A stretch of DNA of 46,221 nucleotides from Polyangiaceae bacterium (GCA_025936205.1 JAICTU010000006.1:1-46221), one strand, 5' to 3'; positions 9,064 through 18,464 are shown, numbered from the stretch's first letter. Program-made: numbers and translations. Notes: generated from the letters alone by a model not told the origin.

Positions 9064-9465
9064 ATGGCCGAGTTATTTCCCGTCAACGTATCGAGCGTGT
9101 GCAACCCACAGGCCCAGTATCTCGTCATTCCCGCGCTCGAGGACCCTGAGCCGCTTCAGCTGAAAAGTGAGGCGCCGATCGGCAGGGTCTTCATTCATCG
9201 TCTGAAGGCGCCGAGAGGCCTCGGAGAGTATCAGCCTGCAGCACCGGAAAATGGTAAAGCTACCCCACCGGGCACGCTGCACCTCGAGCTCGACAGCAAG
9301 CAGTTCACTCAAGCGAAGCGCCTGCTGCTCGTCGGAGCCACCGAAAAGTTGCCGGTGCTGCGCTGGACGCTCGACGCGAAAGGAGCGGTGTCCGCGTTGA
9401 TCATCGGTAAGACCGAGTTTCACGGGCAGCGCATCAGCGACATTGGCGAGCTCAAGACTGCCTGA
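9064..9465 (+). CDS. Small hypothetical protein, second of the cluster
   Basis: The protein has 133 residues and starts at ATG 9064 behind a perfect AGGAGG (9050-9055). An upstream TTG (9046) is in frame but has no ribosome site. The family is not recognised. It has no signal peptide and looks like a compact, mostly beta cytoplasmic protein (YLVIPALEDPEPLQLKSEAP, RVFIHRLKAPRG, LHLELDSKQFTQAKRLLLVG). The stretch LPVLRWTLDAKGAVSALIIG near the C-terminus also looks like a beta hairpin. Its 3' end overlaps the open frame of the next gene by 23 bases. Together with the gene before it, it may form a two-subunit unit; this rests only on spacing. Confidence 0.75.
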   Translation: MAELFPVNVSSVCNPQAQYLVIPALEDPEPLQLKSEAPIGRVFIHRLKAPRGLGEYQPAAPENGKATPPGTLHLELDSKQFTQAKRLLLVGATEKLPVLRWTLDAKGAVSALIIGKTEFHGQRISDIGELKTA

Positions 9466-10411
9466 AGGGCCGCGGCGCTCGGGGGGTGAGAACCCCCGAG
9501 CCCACCCGCGGGGCGCCGGCCGCCGCTGGTGTGCCGGGGGCCAGGCGAGCGCGATCGTGCTCGCCTGGTCGCTGGCCATCCACGCGCAAGCGCCGCCGGC
9601 ACCCGCTTCGGCGCCCGAGAGTTGCGGCCTCGCACCAGCGAGCGCCTCGTCGAGCGAAGACGCCGCGCAGCTGTACCGGCAATTTGAGTGTCGCTTCCTG
9701 CGCGGCGACTATCAAGGTGGCCTTCCCTTCTTGCAGAAGGCCTGCACGCTCACGAGCTCGCCGCGTTGTGCGTTCAATCTCGGAGCAGTGCATCACGCGC
9801 TGATGCACTGCGAGCTCGCCAGAGCCTATTACTCGCGCTATCTCGAGCTGGCTCCGTACGACGAGAACGGAGCCGCCGCACGCGACGCGCTCGCGGAGCT
9901 GCGCGTGAGCTGCCCGTCAGCCCCGAGCGCCGCAGCGGTGCCCGTTGGGCCCGCGCTGAGCGAACCGCCGTCGGGGCTGGTCGTGGCGCCGCTGACGGAT
10001 GCTCGCCCCATGGTCGAGGACAGCGGGCGCGCACTAGCGACACCTGCGGCGGCGGCACATCCGCCCGCGGCGGCGTCCAGCTCGCGGACGCTCAGCTGGT
10101 GTTTGCTCGGAGCAGGTGCGGCCACTGGCGCAATGACTCTCGTGGCGTTGCTCCATGGAGCGCGAGCCGATCAAGACGCCACGGCACGCGACCGTCAAAA
10201 CGGCAGCCTCGGGCTGGCCGACGACGCGCAGCTGCGCAGCATCGATCACGAGGGCCACCGCGCCAATCAGCTGGCATGGGGCTTTGGCAGCGCGTCCTTG
10301 CTGCTCTTGGGTGCTGGGGCGACGCTGCTGTTCGTGGACTTCGGTGAGCAGGGGCGACTCAGCGTCAGCAGCGAGCAGGCAGCTGGAATCAGCTACGAGC
10401 GCGCGTTCTGA
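9443..10411 (+). CDS. TPR-like protein with two C-terminal membrane segments
   Basis: The frame encodes up to 322 residues from TTG 9443. The true start is unclear because the first 34 residues are Arg/Gly/Pro-rich and a signal-like stretch (AIVLAWSLAIHAQA) follows. One or two TPR-type helical pairs are visible (YRQFECRFLRGDYQGGLPFL, then CAFNLGAVHHALMHCELARA with YYSRYLELAP). An Ala/Pro/Ser linker leads to two hydrophobic segments near the C-terminus (WCLLGAGAATGAMTLVALL and WGFGSASLLLLGAGATLLFV). This layout recurs in myxobacteria next to Ser/Thr kinases, and here a kinase gene converges on it 40 bases away. It overlaps the preceding gene and probably belongs to the same operon. A second protein of the same layout lies at 25669-26784. 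Confidence 0.7.
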   Translation: MASSRLPEGPRRSGGENPRAHPRGAGRRWCAGGQASAIVLAWSLAIHAQAPPAPASAPESCGLAPASASSSEDAAQLYRQFECRFLRGDYQGGLPFLQKACTLTSSPRCAFNLGAVHHALMHCELARAYYSRYLELAPYDENGAAARDALAELRVSCPSAPSAAAVPVGPALSEPPSGLVVAPLTDARPMVEDSGRALATPAAAAHPPAAASSSRTLSWCLLGAGAATGAMTLVALLHGARADQDATARDRQNGSLGLADDAQLRSIDHEGHRANQLAWGFGSASLLLLGAGATLLFVDFGEQGRLSVSSEQAAGISYERAF

Positions 10412-10451
10412 GGCCGCGAACGGCAGTTCCTCAGTGCCTGGGCGCTAGATA

Positions 10452-12128
10452 CTAGAGCGGCGCGGGCCTCGGCACGGCCTTGGGCGGCGGTCCTCGCCAG
10501 TCGGCAGGCGGGAGCGGCGCCTCCGTAGCCGCAGCCGGCGACGCTGCGCTCGCCGGCTGCTGCGGCTCGGCAGCGCCCTCGGCCGCCCTCGCGCGCGTGG
10601 ACGATGCCGGCGGCGGGTGCGAGCTGGGAGCTCGCCGGTGCTTGGCTGGAGTGGCGGGCAGGGGAGCGGGCGGCGCGCTGGCAGCGGGCCCTTCGTGGCG
10701 CTGGGCCACGATCTGCGGCTCGGGCTCTGGCGAGTGGGCGGTCGCCGCGGCGGCCGCCGCCGGCACGAGCTTGGACACTGCCGCGCGCAGCGGCGGATGC
10801 CGCTCGTTGCCCATGAGTCGGATGGTGAGCGCGCAGCCGATGATCAAGGCCAGCGCCGCCAGTGGCCAGATGCCCGGCGAAGAGCGGCGGCGGGGCGGCA
10901 GCAGCCAGGGTCCCAGCGCCTCGAGGGCAGCCAGCGCCTCACCCGCGTTGGCGAAGCGTAGCGAGGGTTCGCGCTGCAAGCACTTCTGCACGAACGCGTC
11001 GACCTCGGGGGACAGCCCCCGCGCCTGTCCCGAGGCCGGAGCAGGGCGTTGCGTGAGTTGCTTGAGCAGGATGGCGCTCATGGAATTGCCGCGAAACGGC
11101 AGCGAGCCGGTGAGCATCTCATACAACACGACGCCGAATGCGTACACGTCGGCAGGGGCGCCGACCTCCTTGCGGCACTCGAGCTGCTCGATGGCCATGT
11201 ACGCCAGCGTGCCTACGCCTTGACTGCGCTCCGTCGTGGGCTGCTCGGCGCTCACGTCGCTGACCTTCGACAGCCCAAAATCCATGATCACAGCATCTGG
11301 CTGGGCTTCACTCCCGCGCAGCATCACGTTGTCGCTCTTGAAGTCGAGGTGCAGGACGCCCTTGTCATGTGCGGCGCTGAGGCCGGAGAGCAGCTGCTGT
11401 GCGATGTCTCGAGCCTGGGGCACGGGCAGAGCGCCCGAGCGCCGCAGTCGCTTTCCGAGCGGCTCCCCCTCGACAAACTCCATCGTGAAAAACGGCATTC
11501 GCCCGTGCCGCGGCTCCACGTGCTCATGCAGATCGTAGATCTTGAAGACATGCGGATGGGCCACACGCTGGGCGTGTACGACCTCGCCAAAGAGCTTGCG
11601 TATGGCGCGCGGATCGTCGGCCGCCGTGCACAACACGGTTTTCAGCGCGACGCGCTTTTGCGTGAGCTCGTCGCGCGCCTCATAAACCTCGCCCATCCCA
11701 CCCTTGCCCAGAAATCGCAGCACCCGGTAACGGCCCTCCAGCAGGGAGCCGGCGTGAAAGGTGGTGAGCTGACTCGAGTAGGAGGCGCACCCTTGCTCTT
11801 CGGCGACCACCGTCTCGACGAGCTCGCGACAGCCCAGGCACTGGTCGAGGTGCTCATCGATCCGGGCCAGCAGGCCCGACGAGGCCTGGCCCGATCCATA
11901 CGCCAGCACCTCGTCGTCCGTCAGACAGGTGCTCGGCGCGAGGGAGGCGCTAGCGACCGGCTGCGCCGACTCTTCCGGGGCCGACCCGGGAAAGACGTCC
12001 GCAGAAGAGCCGTTCGACGACGAACTCGTTTCGAGTGTCGAGTCTCGCGGGGCGGGCTGGCCCGCTACGGGTGCCGTCGCTAAGGAGCTGGTGAGGACCG
12101 GTTCTGGGTTTTTCGGGGGCTCGATCAC
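10452..12128 (-). CDS. Membrane Ser/Thr protein kinase with N-terminal zinc-binding motif, non-RD (HLD) catalytic loop
   Basis: The protein has 558 residues from GTG 12128, with GGGAG six bases upstream. After a disordered N-terminus comes an HxxxCxxC motif (H93, C97, C100), as in anti-sigma-factor zinc domains. The Hanks-type kinase domain spans about 134-405: glycine loop GKGGMG (141-146), Lys163, catalytic loop HLDFKSDN (260-267) and DFG (283-285). One membrane helix follows (about 419-438), then a long Pro/Ala tail that should lie outside the membrane. Two departures stand out. The Arg of the HRD motif is Leu, making it a non-RD kinase, and the usual APE of the activation segment is AIE (312-314). 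Lys, catalytic Asp, Asn and the DFG Asp are kept, so activity is still likely. A candidate TATAAT promoter lies about 210 bases upstream. Confidence 0.92.
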   Translation of the reverse strand: MIEPPKNPEPVLTSSLATAPVAGQPAPRDSTLETSSSSNGSSADVFPGSAPEESAQPVASASLAPSTCLTDDEVLAYGSGQASSGLLARIDEHLDQCLGCRELVETVVAEEQGCASYSSQLTTFHAGSLLEGRYRVLRFLGKGGMGEVYEARDELTQKRVALKTVLCTAADDPRAIRKLFGEVVHAQRVAHPHVFKIYDLHEHVEPRHGRMPFFTMEFVEGEPLGKRLRRSGALPVPQARDIAQQLLSGLSAAHDKGVLHLDFKSDNVMLRGSEAQPDAVIMDFGLSKVSDVSAEQPTTERSQGVGTLAYMAIEQLECRKEVGAPADVYAFGVVLYEMLTGSLPFRGNSMSAILLKQLTQRPAPASGQARGLSPEVDAFVQKCLQREPSLRFANAGEALAALEALGPWLLPPRRRSSPGIWPLAALALIIGCALTIRLMGNERHPPLRAAVSKLVPAAAAAATAHSPEPEPQIVAQRHEGPAASAPPAPLPATPAKHRRAPSSHPPPASSTRARAAEGAAEPQQPASAASPAAATEAPLPPADWRGPPPKAVPRPAPL

Positions 12129-12335
12129 GCTTGCTCCCGTCGGCTCGGCTCAGGTGAGGAGGGGCATCGGCGGAAGATCCGGATTCCGCTGACAGTGCTT
12201 TGGCCCGAGCATCGCATATCCGCAAAGTGCTAACCGCGAGCAAAATCCGTCCACTTACAAAAGGTGCTCGCTCCCTCGCAGCTCAGCTGACGTGGGTCGA
12301 GCTCCTTTGTCGCCCTCGAGACACCCACGACGAGG

Positions 12336-12364
12336 ATTATATATTTCGTCCGGCTTTTCGTCTC
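12336..12364 (-). promoter_or_regulatory. Candidate sigma-70 promoter reading toward the kinase gene
   Basis: On the minus strand a perfect TATAAT (12341-12336) sits 17 bases from GAGACG (12364-12359), which keeps only the GAC core of a -35 box. A perfect -10 is rare by chance in DNA this GC-rich. The predicted start would give the kinase mRNA a leader of about 200 bases. The -35 match is weak, so confidence is moderate. Confidence 0.4.
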
Positions 12365-12452
12365 GAGGAGCGCAGCCGCCAGCAGCGTGACGGAAGGGGA
12401 ATCAAATCGATCAGGTCTGTGGTGGCGTGGCTGCTCGACGGCGCCGCCTGGT

Positions 12453-12605
12453 TCAGAGGGAGAACACGAGCCCGAGCTGGAGATCCCGATACGTGCCACC
12501 TCCGTTGGTCAGCCCTCGACCGAGGTGGCCGCTGAGAGCCAGCGCCAGGGGAGCGAGCTCGCCCAGGTCCATCCGGCGCGACGCTGCGAGCGCGGTCTCC
12601 TCTCG
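12453..12605 (-). pseudogene. Possible C-terminal remnant of an outer-membrane beta-barrel protein
   Basis: One minus-strand frame ends in about 45 residues with the feel of a barrel C-terminus: MDLGELAPLALALSGHLGRG, then LTNGGGTYRDLQLGLVFSL and a stop at 12453. Alternating hydrophobic residues and a last strand ending Phe-Ser-Leu fit outer-membrane barrels. Upstream the frame stays open but reads as nonsense, with no start or signal peptide. It could be the tail of a decayed gene or a chance frame; at this length the call is tentative. Confidence 0.3.
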
Positions 12606-12877
12606 TGCATGCCCGGAAGGCTGCCGGGCATCGCAAACGCAGCGCCATGCGCAGCATCACCGGGACATCACGGGCATCGCACGACTCGTCAGGGCTCGCC
12701 TCCCCACGCCAACGCCCGGCACCAGCATGTGCCCGCTGCGCGATCGCTGACGCCGCGCCCCGAGCTGGAAAGCACGATCGGGCATCGTGCGGCACCGGGC
12801 GCAGAAAGCGTGGCCCCCACAAGTTGCTCGCCGCAAGACGGTGTGCGTCGCGGCGACCGATGGGCCATGCTGCCGCC

Positions 12878-13477
12878 ATGCACGAGGCCTCCGTCTGGTC
12901 GTCCGCGTTCTCATGGATCGGAACGCTGGCGCTCGCCGTGACGCTGGCAGCAGTCGCGGGGCTGCGCGCCTGGTTGCCCCTGCTCGTGGCCGGAGTGCTT
13001 GCGAAGCTGGGCATTGCCGATCTGGGCCCGAGCTTCGGCTGGCTCGGATCATGGCCGGCCTTGGGACTGCTCGGTGGCGCCACCGTGCTCGAGGTGGCCG
13101 GAGACAAGGTGCCGCTGGTCGACCATGTGCTAGACGCGGTGGGCACCATCATCCGGCCGCTGACAGGCTCATTGGCGGCAGCGGCCGCGCTCGTCCACAT
13201 CCAGGACCCGGTGATTGCGCTCGTCATCGGGCTGGTGATCGGTGCGCCGATCGCCCTGGCTCCGCACGCTGCCAAGACCACGCTGCGGGGAGTGTCCACC
13301 GCTACCACTGTTGGCCTGGCCAGCCCCATCGTGAGCGTGGTCGAGGACACACTCGCTCTCGTCCTCAGCGTGCTCGCCTTCCTGGTGCCGATCCTCACCG
13401 CGCTCCTGGTTGCGACCTGTGCGTGGCTCGTCTGGCGCCGGCTGCGCCGCGCAGGCTCGCCAGGCCGCGCTAATTAG
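12878..13477 (+). CDS. DUF4126 family membrane protein
   Basis: The protein has 199 residues from ATG 12878; upstream in-frame starts add only Arg-rich filler. It is mostly hydrophobic, with about five or six membrane helices (LALAVTLAAVAGLRAWLPLL near the N-terminus, LALVLSVLAFLVPILTALLV near the C-terminus). The pattern GLRAWLPLL, the helix-breaking LEVAGDKVPLVDHVLDA and the Gly-rich ARG/THR segment RGVSTATTVGLASPIVSV are typical of DUF4126. These inner-membrane proteins have no agreed function. The gene stands alone, convergent with the GFA-family gene. Confidence 0.85.
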   Translation: MHEASVWSSAFSWIGTLALAVTLAAVAGLRAWLPLLVAGVLAKLGIADLGPSFGWLGSWPALGLLGGATVLEVAGDKVPLVDHVLDAVGTIIRPLTGSLAAAAALVHIQDPVIALVIGLVIGAPIALAPHAAKTTLRGVSTATTVGLASPIVSVVEDTLALVLSVLAFLVPILTALLVATCAWLVWRRLRRAGSPGRAN

Positions 13478-13594
13478 CCATCGTGGGGTGACTTAAAGAC
13501 GGCCCGGTGCTCCCGCCCGAGCTTTGTGGCAAGACGAGCGCGAGACGATCGAGGGCCCTCACGGGCCTTCCCCTGAAGGAGCTCTTCGATTGCC

Positions 13595-14005
13595 TCAGAG
13601 ATGCCGCGTCTCTGCCGGTACGTGGAACCAGTCGTCGTCGCGCCCATTCATGAACTGCACCGGAGCCGCCGCGAGCTCGGCGGGGGACAGGTCGTCGATC
13701 GTGGAAAGCGAAATCGACACGTAGTGACCGCCGATCTGCTCGACGTAGCCGTGCGTGTAGACCCGCACCCCGCAGTGGCTGCAGAACACGTGGTGATTGT
13801 CGCTGCCCTCGCGGAAGCCATACTCGCGCGCGTCGGCTTTGCCGGAGAGCAGGCGGAAGTCCTCGGGCTTGATGCCGATGTTCCAGCCGCGCACCTTCCA
13901 GCAGTAGCTGCAGTTGCACTTGCCCGTCCCTCGGGCAAGGTCGAGGTCTGCTTCGAAGCGCAGCTTTCCGCAATGACAGCTGCCGTGATAGGTCTGCTTT
14001 GCCAT
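13595..14005 (-). CDS. GFA family (glutathione-dependent formaldehyde-activating-like) zinc protein
   Basis: The 136-residue protein starts at ATG 14005 (MAKQTYHGSCHCG). Cys ligands of the GFA (Mss4-like) fold are all visible: CHCG near the start, CNCSYCWK in the middle and CSHCG later. The family binds structural zinc; the founding member is linked to formaldehyde-glutathione adducts, but most relatives are of unknown activity. The frame is open to 14128, yet the added residues lack conservation features and the CHCG motif normally begins close to the start. It faces the DUF4126 gene and follows the glycosidase pseudogene on the same strand. Confidence 0.85.
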   Translation of the reverse strand: MAKQTYHGSCHCGKLRFEADLDLARGTGKCNCSYCWKVRGWNIGIKPEDFRLLSGKADAREYGFREGSDNHHVFCSHCGVRVYTHGYVEQIGGHYVSISLSTIDDLSPAELAAAPVQFMNGRDDDWFHVPAETRHL

Positions 14006-14177
14006 TGCGGATGGATGCCACGACCGAGCGCCGGAGCCAAGCTCGGCTGGTGGGCATTGCGTCGCTTCCCGCAATCCAGTAGTTCCTCGATTGGGCGCGT
14101 ACGATGGTATGCCGTGTTCCGGGAACATCGGGATCGGGCCGTACTCGCTGATCGTGCTGAGCCGCTAGAACCAGCCA

Positions 14178-16949
14178 CTAAGGCTGTGGATACCAGCACT
14201 CCAGCTCCGTAACGCCGACGGATTTGCCGGGCTGCGGTGTGAACACGACCCGAAGTTGCGAGGTCGTGAGCGCCGGGAAAGTCACTTCGCTAGCGTCGTT
14301 GGCGGCTGGCGCAGCAGGGGACATGACTTGCCCGGGCACCGGCGTCCACGTGTTGCCAGCAAGGTACTGCAGCTCGAGCCCCTGCGGCACTCGCACGTTC
14401 TGGCCGTCATCATAGGTGTAGATCTTCAGCTCGCTCACCTGTCGCGGAGCCCCGAAGTCGACCCCGAGAAAATCGGTCGCGTTGGGTGAGCCAGTATTGG
14501 TCCAGCGGTCGTCGGGGATCCTGTCGTAGCGGATGAAGCCGTCGATCGCCTTGAGCGGACTGTCATGCGCATCGGTGCAGCGGGGGTTGTCAGCACTCCG
14601 GCAGCGCTTGCCGTTCGGCGCCGTATTCGTGTACGAGGCGAACGCCTTCGGGTAGGTCGCAGTGTAGTTGCGATTGTCCCAGCCTTTGAGCCAGTCTTGA
14701 TCTGCCAACCAGGCGTTGGCGGCCACGTTTTGCAGCCGAATTTCGCTAGCCGGGGGCACGGGGGCGGCGACGCTGATGGTCGCTCGGTTGAGCGTCGCCG
14801 ATCGGTAGATCCGAGTCCCGTCCTGAAAGACCTGCAGGCCCGAGCCGCTCTTGTAGTGCGTTCCATCCAGATCCCAAACGATGCTCAGCAGGTGACCATG
14901 GTAAGGTAGATTCTGCACTGCAAAGTAAGTCCAAGCGTCTGGCACGAGCGGCGCGAACACCAGCGAGTCATCCGCTTGCGCCTTGATGCCGAGCAGGCCC
15001 GCCAGTACGAGATCCACGAAACTGGAGTGGTTATAGTGCTCGCTGAAGTTCGGCGTCGTACACCCACTCACCGGTGTCGGCGTTGGCCGCCTCGGCCACG
15101 TGGGGTATGCCGTCGCGATGCTGCTGTTGAGCGAAATGCCCCAGCAGCAGGTTGTACGTGTCCTTGGTCACGTAGCTCTGAGCCGGGTAGTCCTGCAGCA
15201 GATTCGCCAAACCAGTGAGGATCATGCTGGTTGCGTACGGCCAACTCGGCCCGTTCCAGTGGCAACAGCTGGAGTCGTCGTGATTTTGGGCCGCGGGCAA
15301 GGCCTGGAAGAGGAAGTAAGGGTTCACGCCGATCCGGTCCAGCTCGGCTCCTGCGCCCGTTCCCCGCGAGAACGACAATGTGTTTGCGCCGGCCCGCATC
15401 GGCACCGCGAGCGTGACCACCTGAGAGTCGGAGAACGTGCCCGAGCCGCTGGTGGGCGGGTACGTCACCGTGATCGGTGAGGCCGCGGCGCCGTTGACGA
15501 CCAGCGTGTGTGTCGCCGTGGCGCCGGATCCATTGGCAAAGAAGACCTGCACAGGGAAGGTCCCAGCGCCTGGGGCATTGACGGTGAACAGGACCGAACT
15601 GTTCGCGTTGTCGAGTTGCCCTACGTAGCCTCCGTTGGAAGCGTTGGTGGAATTCAGCCGGTTGGCGTTGACCAGCGTGCCCTGTTCCGCCTCCAAGTCG
15701 TGGTAACGCTCCAGCGTGGTAAGCCCATGGCGCGCGGCGAAGCGACGGGGGTCAGTGAGCTGCTGCCAGGCTGCCGAGAACGTCGCGTCCGGTAGCTCGA
15801 AGGCCCATGGCGCGAAGCCCATCGCCTCACGCCAGGTCGTGCGAGTCCCGGCGATGCCGGCATTGGTGGCGTCGTCGTTGTAGATCTGCATGAAGAACTG
15901 CCGTTGCGGATCCCACAAGGCTGCCTGCACACCCGCCTTGAGCTGCGCTGCCCTCGCCGCGAAGATGCTAGCATTGGTCGTGTCCCCGGCCAGGTTTGCG
16001 ATGCGACGGATGGCGAGAGCCCCTGCATACAGGTAACTGTTGATCGTCGGGCGGTAACCACTGCCGCCTCCGAAGAAATCGCTGCTATGCATCGAGGTCT
16101 CGGTGAACTCGGTTGCATCCGACAGCGGTGACTGGAAGTCGTCGCGGCCGCATCGACCACGATGTTCTGAGTAAAATTCGAGTCCCATTTACGATACAGC
16201 TCGATCAGCTGCGCCAGCTTCGACGTGAGCAGTGCCGTGTCACCAATGGCCAGGCTACGCTGATACGCCGCCGCGATGATCCACTCGCTGAAGCTACGGA
16301 CCGATGGCTTGCCTGAACCACTCAGCCAAAAATTCAAGTAGTCGTCGACGTAGACGCGGTTGCGCAGCCAGCGGCCATCGAGGATGTGGTAGCCGGCTGC
16401 GTCAGACAAAGCGCCGTACGAGAAGTCGTTTCCCGAGTACCAGATCTGATTGTCGTACTCGGTGAAGACATATCCCGTGCCGGCGGTCGTGTAGCGCAGC
16501 GCCCGCTTGTACGTGCTCCAACGGTAGTAATAGATCTCGTTGAGCGTCGCGTCCGGCGTATCCACGAACGGGATGTTATCCTGGTACCATTTCGGCTCCG
16601 CCACGCCCTGTGCAACCAGGATCGCGTGAGGGTCGAGAACGCTGGCTCCCGTCCCACCCTGGCCCTCTTCTGCTTCCGTCCCGCCTGTCGCGGGGGCATT
16701 GAGCGGGGGCGCTGCGCCGCCGGTCTCATCGAGGCCGCGACCGTTGCCGGCGCGATCAGCCGTCGTGGCCGACTTTCCACTGCCGGCGAGAGAACCCGCG
16801 GAGGCCGAGTCTCCAGCAGGATTCACTGCTGGGGTGCCGCTCTGCGAGACGCGCTCCACCCCGCCTCTGTGCGAGTCCGCACATCCCCAACAGATAGAAG
16901 CTGTTGCTGCTGCGATGCATGTTCTGTGGATTGCGGCGCGGACAGGCAT
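14178..16949 (-). pseudogene. Multidomain glycosidase lipoprotein (MGH1-like), broken by two frameshifts
   Basis: Three overlapping minus-strand frames (16949 to about 16147, about 16147 to 15054, about 15054 to 14178) join into one protein of about 920 residues. The first has a lipoprotein-like signal (SICWGC) and a Gly/Ala/Thr linker, then an (alpha/alpha)6 glycosidase domain of the mannosylglycerate-hydrolase-like type (WYQDNIPFVDTPDATLNEIY, then WLRNRVYVDDYLNFW). The middle frame continues it and contains an inserted CBM6/35-like beta module (about 15665-15310 on the DNA), after which the hydrolase resumes at HWNGPSWPYATSMI. The third completes it and ends in an F5/8-type-C/CBM32-like module (FLGVDFGAPRQVSELKIYTY). 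One added G near 16147 rejoins the first two (VDA-GRDDFQSP). Two added or one removed base near 15054 rejoin the rest. It was a surface carbohydrate-cleaving enzyme; as sequenced it is broken. Confidence 0.8.
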
Positions 16950-17463
16950 GCGATGGCTCGAATGGTCAGGAGCATGGAGACATACGTGAGATGTTTTGCG
17001 AGGATTCGCTGTGTCCCCGCAGGCATCTCGGTTGCCAGCTCTTTTCAAGCCAGCAAGTGCAACGCCTCACAGGATAGGGGCGCTCACCGACCCTGCGCAA
17101 TGGCGCTCGCGGCCACTCGCCTGCGGCGACGCAAAACGCAAACATCCAACGAACGCAATCCGCCGTCAGCTGGGCGCAATTGCGCCGTCACATGCGCGCG
17201 TCGCCAAGGGCCCTTCTAGCGACAAGCGGCGCGCTGCGGTGCCGAGCCCTGGACTCATCACGTCATGACGAGCGACGCGGGCTGGCGCGCGGGGCCCACG
17301 GCTCCTCTGGGCACGATACTCGAATCCCGCAGAGTTGGAGCTAGCCCGGAAATCTCCGCCGATTTTGTCAACTCTCAACGCGCGTCGCCCATTTCCGCTG
17401 CTGGGTGTGAACGCCGCCGTGCTAGCGCTCCAGGTGGATCCCCTTCGCCTCGAGAGGTTTGCC
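16950..17463. other. Intergenic region between divergent lipoprotein genes
   Basis: This region lies between the glycosidase and the DUF1554-like gene, which read apart. The glycosidase frame is open to 17048 (alternative ATG start adding 33 residues without signal features). I see no clear promoter, hairpin or repeat elsewhere in it. Confidence 0.45.
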
Positions 17464-18405
17464 ATGCACCGCGTCTGCGCTTCTTCCAGCCTGCTTCTCG
17501 CGCTCCTCGTGAGCGCCTGTTCCAGCCATTCGGACTCGCCCTCGGCGACGGGCGGCTCCGGCGGGTCGGCACAGACGGGGGTCGGCGCGAACCAGCCGGG
17601 CGCCGGTGGGATGAGCGCCGCCGGCGCGGGTGGCGGCAACGCCGGCGCTGGCGAAGGCATGAACACCAACATCGGTCTGAACCAGGGGGGTGGAGCGCAA
17701 AACGGTGGAACACCAGGGGCGGCAGGGGCGCCTGCCTCCCCCATCGTGGCGGACGCGGGCAGCGGGGACGCTGGCTCGCAACCGCCGCCCGACGCGGGCA
17801 ACGCGCAGGGCGGCATGAGCTTCTTCGTCACGAGCCGAGGCATCGGCAACGGCGGTAACTTCGGCGGGCTCGCTGGCGCTGATCAGTTCTGCACCACGCT
17901 GGCTGCGGCGGTGTCGCCGGCGCTCGGCGCAAAGACCTGGCGCGCGTATCTGAGCACCAGCACCGTCAACGCTCGCGACCGCATCGGCACCGGGCCCTGG
18001 ACGAATTCCGCGGGCGTCGTGATCGGTACGAGCGTGGCGCAGCTGCACGACCAGGCCGCGGGCGGCGCGAGTGAGCAAACCTGGCCCCTGAACAATCCCA
18101 CCATCGCGCTGGACGAACGTGGCAATCAGGTCCCGCAGAACCCGCTCGTGCACGACATTCTGACGGGCAGCACTGCCAATGGCACCGTCTCGCCGCTCGG
18201 GACGTGCAATGATTGGACGTCGACCACGGGCATGACCAGCAACGGGCATTCGAACCGCGCAGGTCAGGCCACGAACGGCGGAGTCGCGAGCTCCTGGAAC
18301 TTCTCGCACATCACCGGCTGCGCGGAGCCGACCGCCAACTTCCAGCAAGGCACCGTCAGCCAGGGCGGCGGGCGCGGTTCCATCTACTGCTTCGCGACGG
18401 ACTAG
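17464..18405 (+). CDS. Lipoprotein with DUF1554-like (endostatin-like) C-terminal domain
   Basis: The 313-residue protein starts at ATG 17464 behind GAGAGG. A short signal peptide ends in a lipobox (LLLALLVSAC, Cys at about 16). About 100 residues of Gly/Ala/Asn-rich linker follow. The C-terminal 190 residues begin MSFFVTSRGIGNGGNFGGLA and contain ADQFCTTLAAAV, TWRAYLSTSTVNARDRIG and a final GRGSIYCFATD. This pattern (marker of a new artifact, counted as samples of Cys residues C-C pairing, wrapped around AYLS...ARDRI) matches the DUF1554 family of surface proteins known from myxobacteria and from leptospiral host-binding lipoproteins. The myxobacterial role is unknown. It is transcribed away from the glycosidase and converges on the GYF_2 gene. 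Confidence 0.75.
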   Translation: MHRVCASSSLLLALLVSACSSHSDSPSATGGSGGSAQTGVGANQPGAGGMSAAGAGGGNAGAGEGMNTNIGLNQGGGAQNGGTPGAAGAPASPIVADAGSGDAGSQPPPDAGNAQGGMSFFVTSRGIGNGGNFGGLAGADQFCTTLAAAVSPALGAKTWRAYLSTSTVNARDRIGTGPWTNSAGVVIGTSVAQLHDQAAGGASEQTWPLNNPTIALDERGNQVPQNPLVHDILTGSTANGTVSPLGTCNDWTSTTGMTSNGHSNRAGQATNGGVASSWNFSHITGCAEPTANFQQGTVSQGGGRGSIYCFATD

Positions 18406-18464
18406 CCGAAGCGAGCGCCCGCGCCGAGCGCTTCCTTGGGGATCGCTTTGGATCGCGGGCGCTG

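Larger units (their letters stand above)
12129..12877. other. 749-base intergenic region holding a promoter and a gene remnant
   Basis: It holds a leftward TATAAT promoter candidate (12336-12364) in an AT-rich patch that stands out from the GC-rich surroundings, and a leftward C-terminal remnant of a possible beta-barrel protein (12453-12605). Between 12606 and 12877 I see only the presumed promoter region of the DUF4126 gene and open frames without recognisable content. Confidence 0.5.

Noticed and set aside
11049..12083. 344-residue plus-strand frame opposite the kinase at 10452
   Set aside because: Typical GC-rich antisense shadow; the kinase on the other strand has all its motifs.
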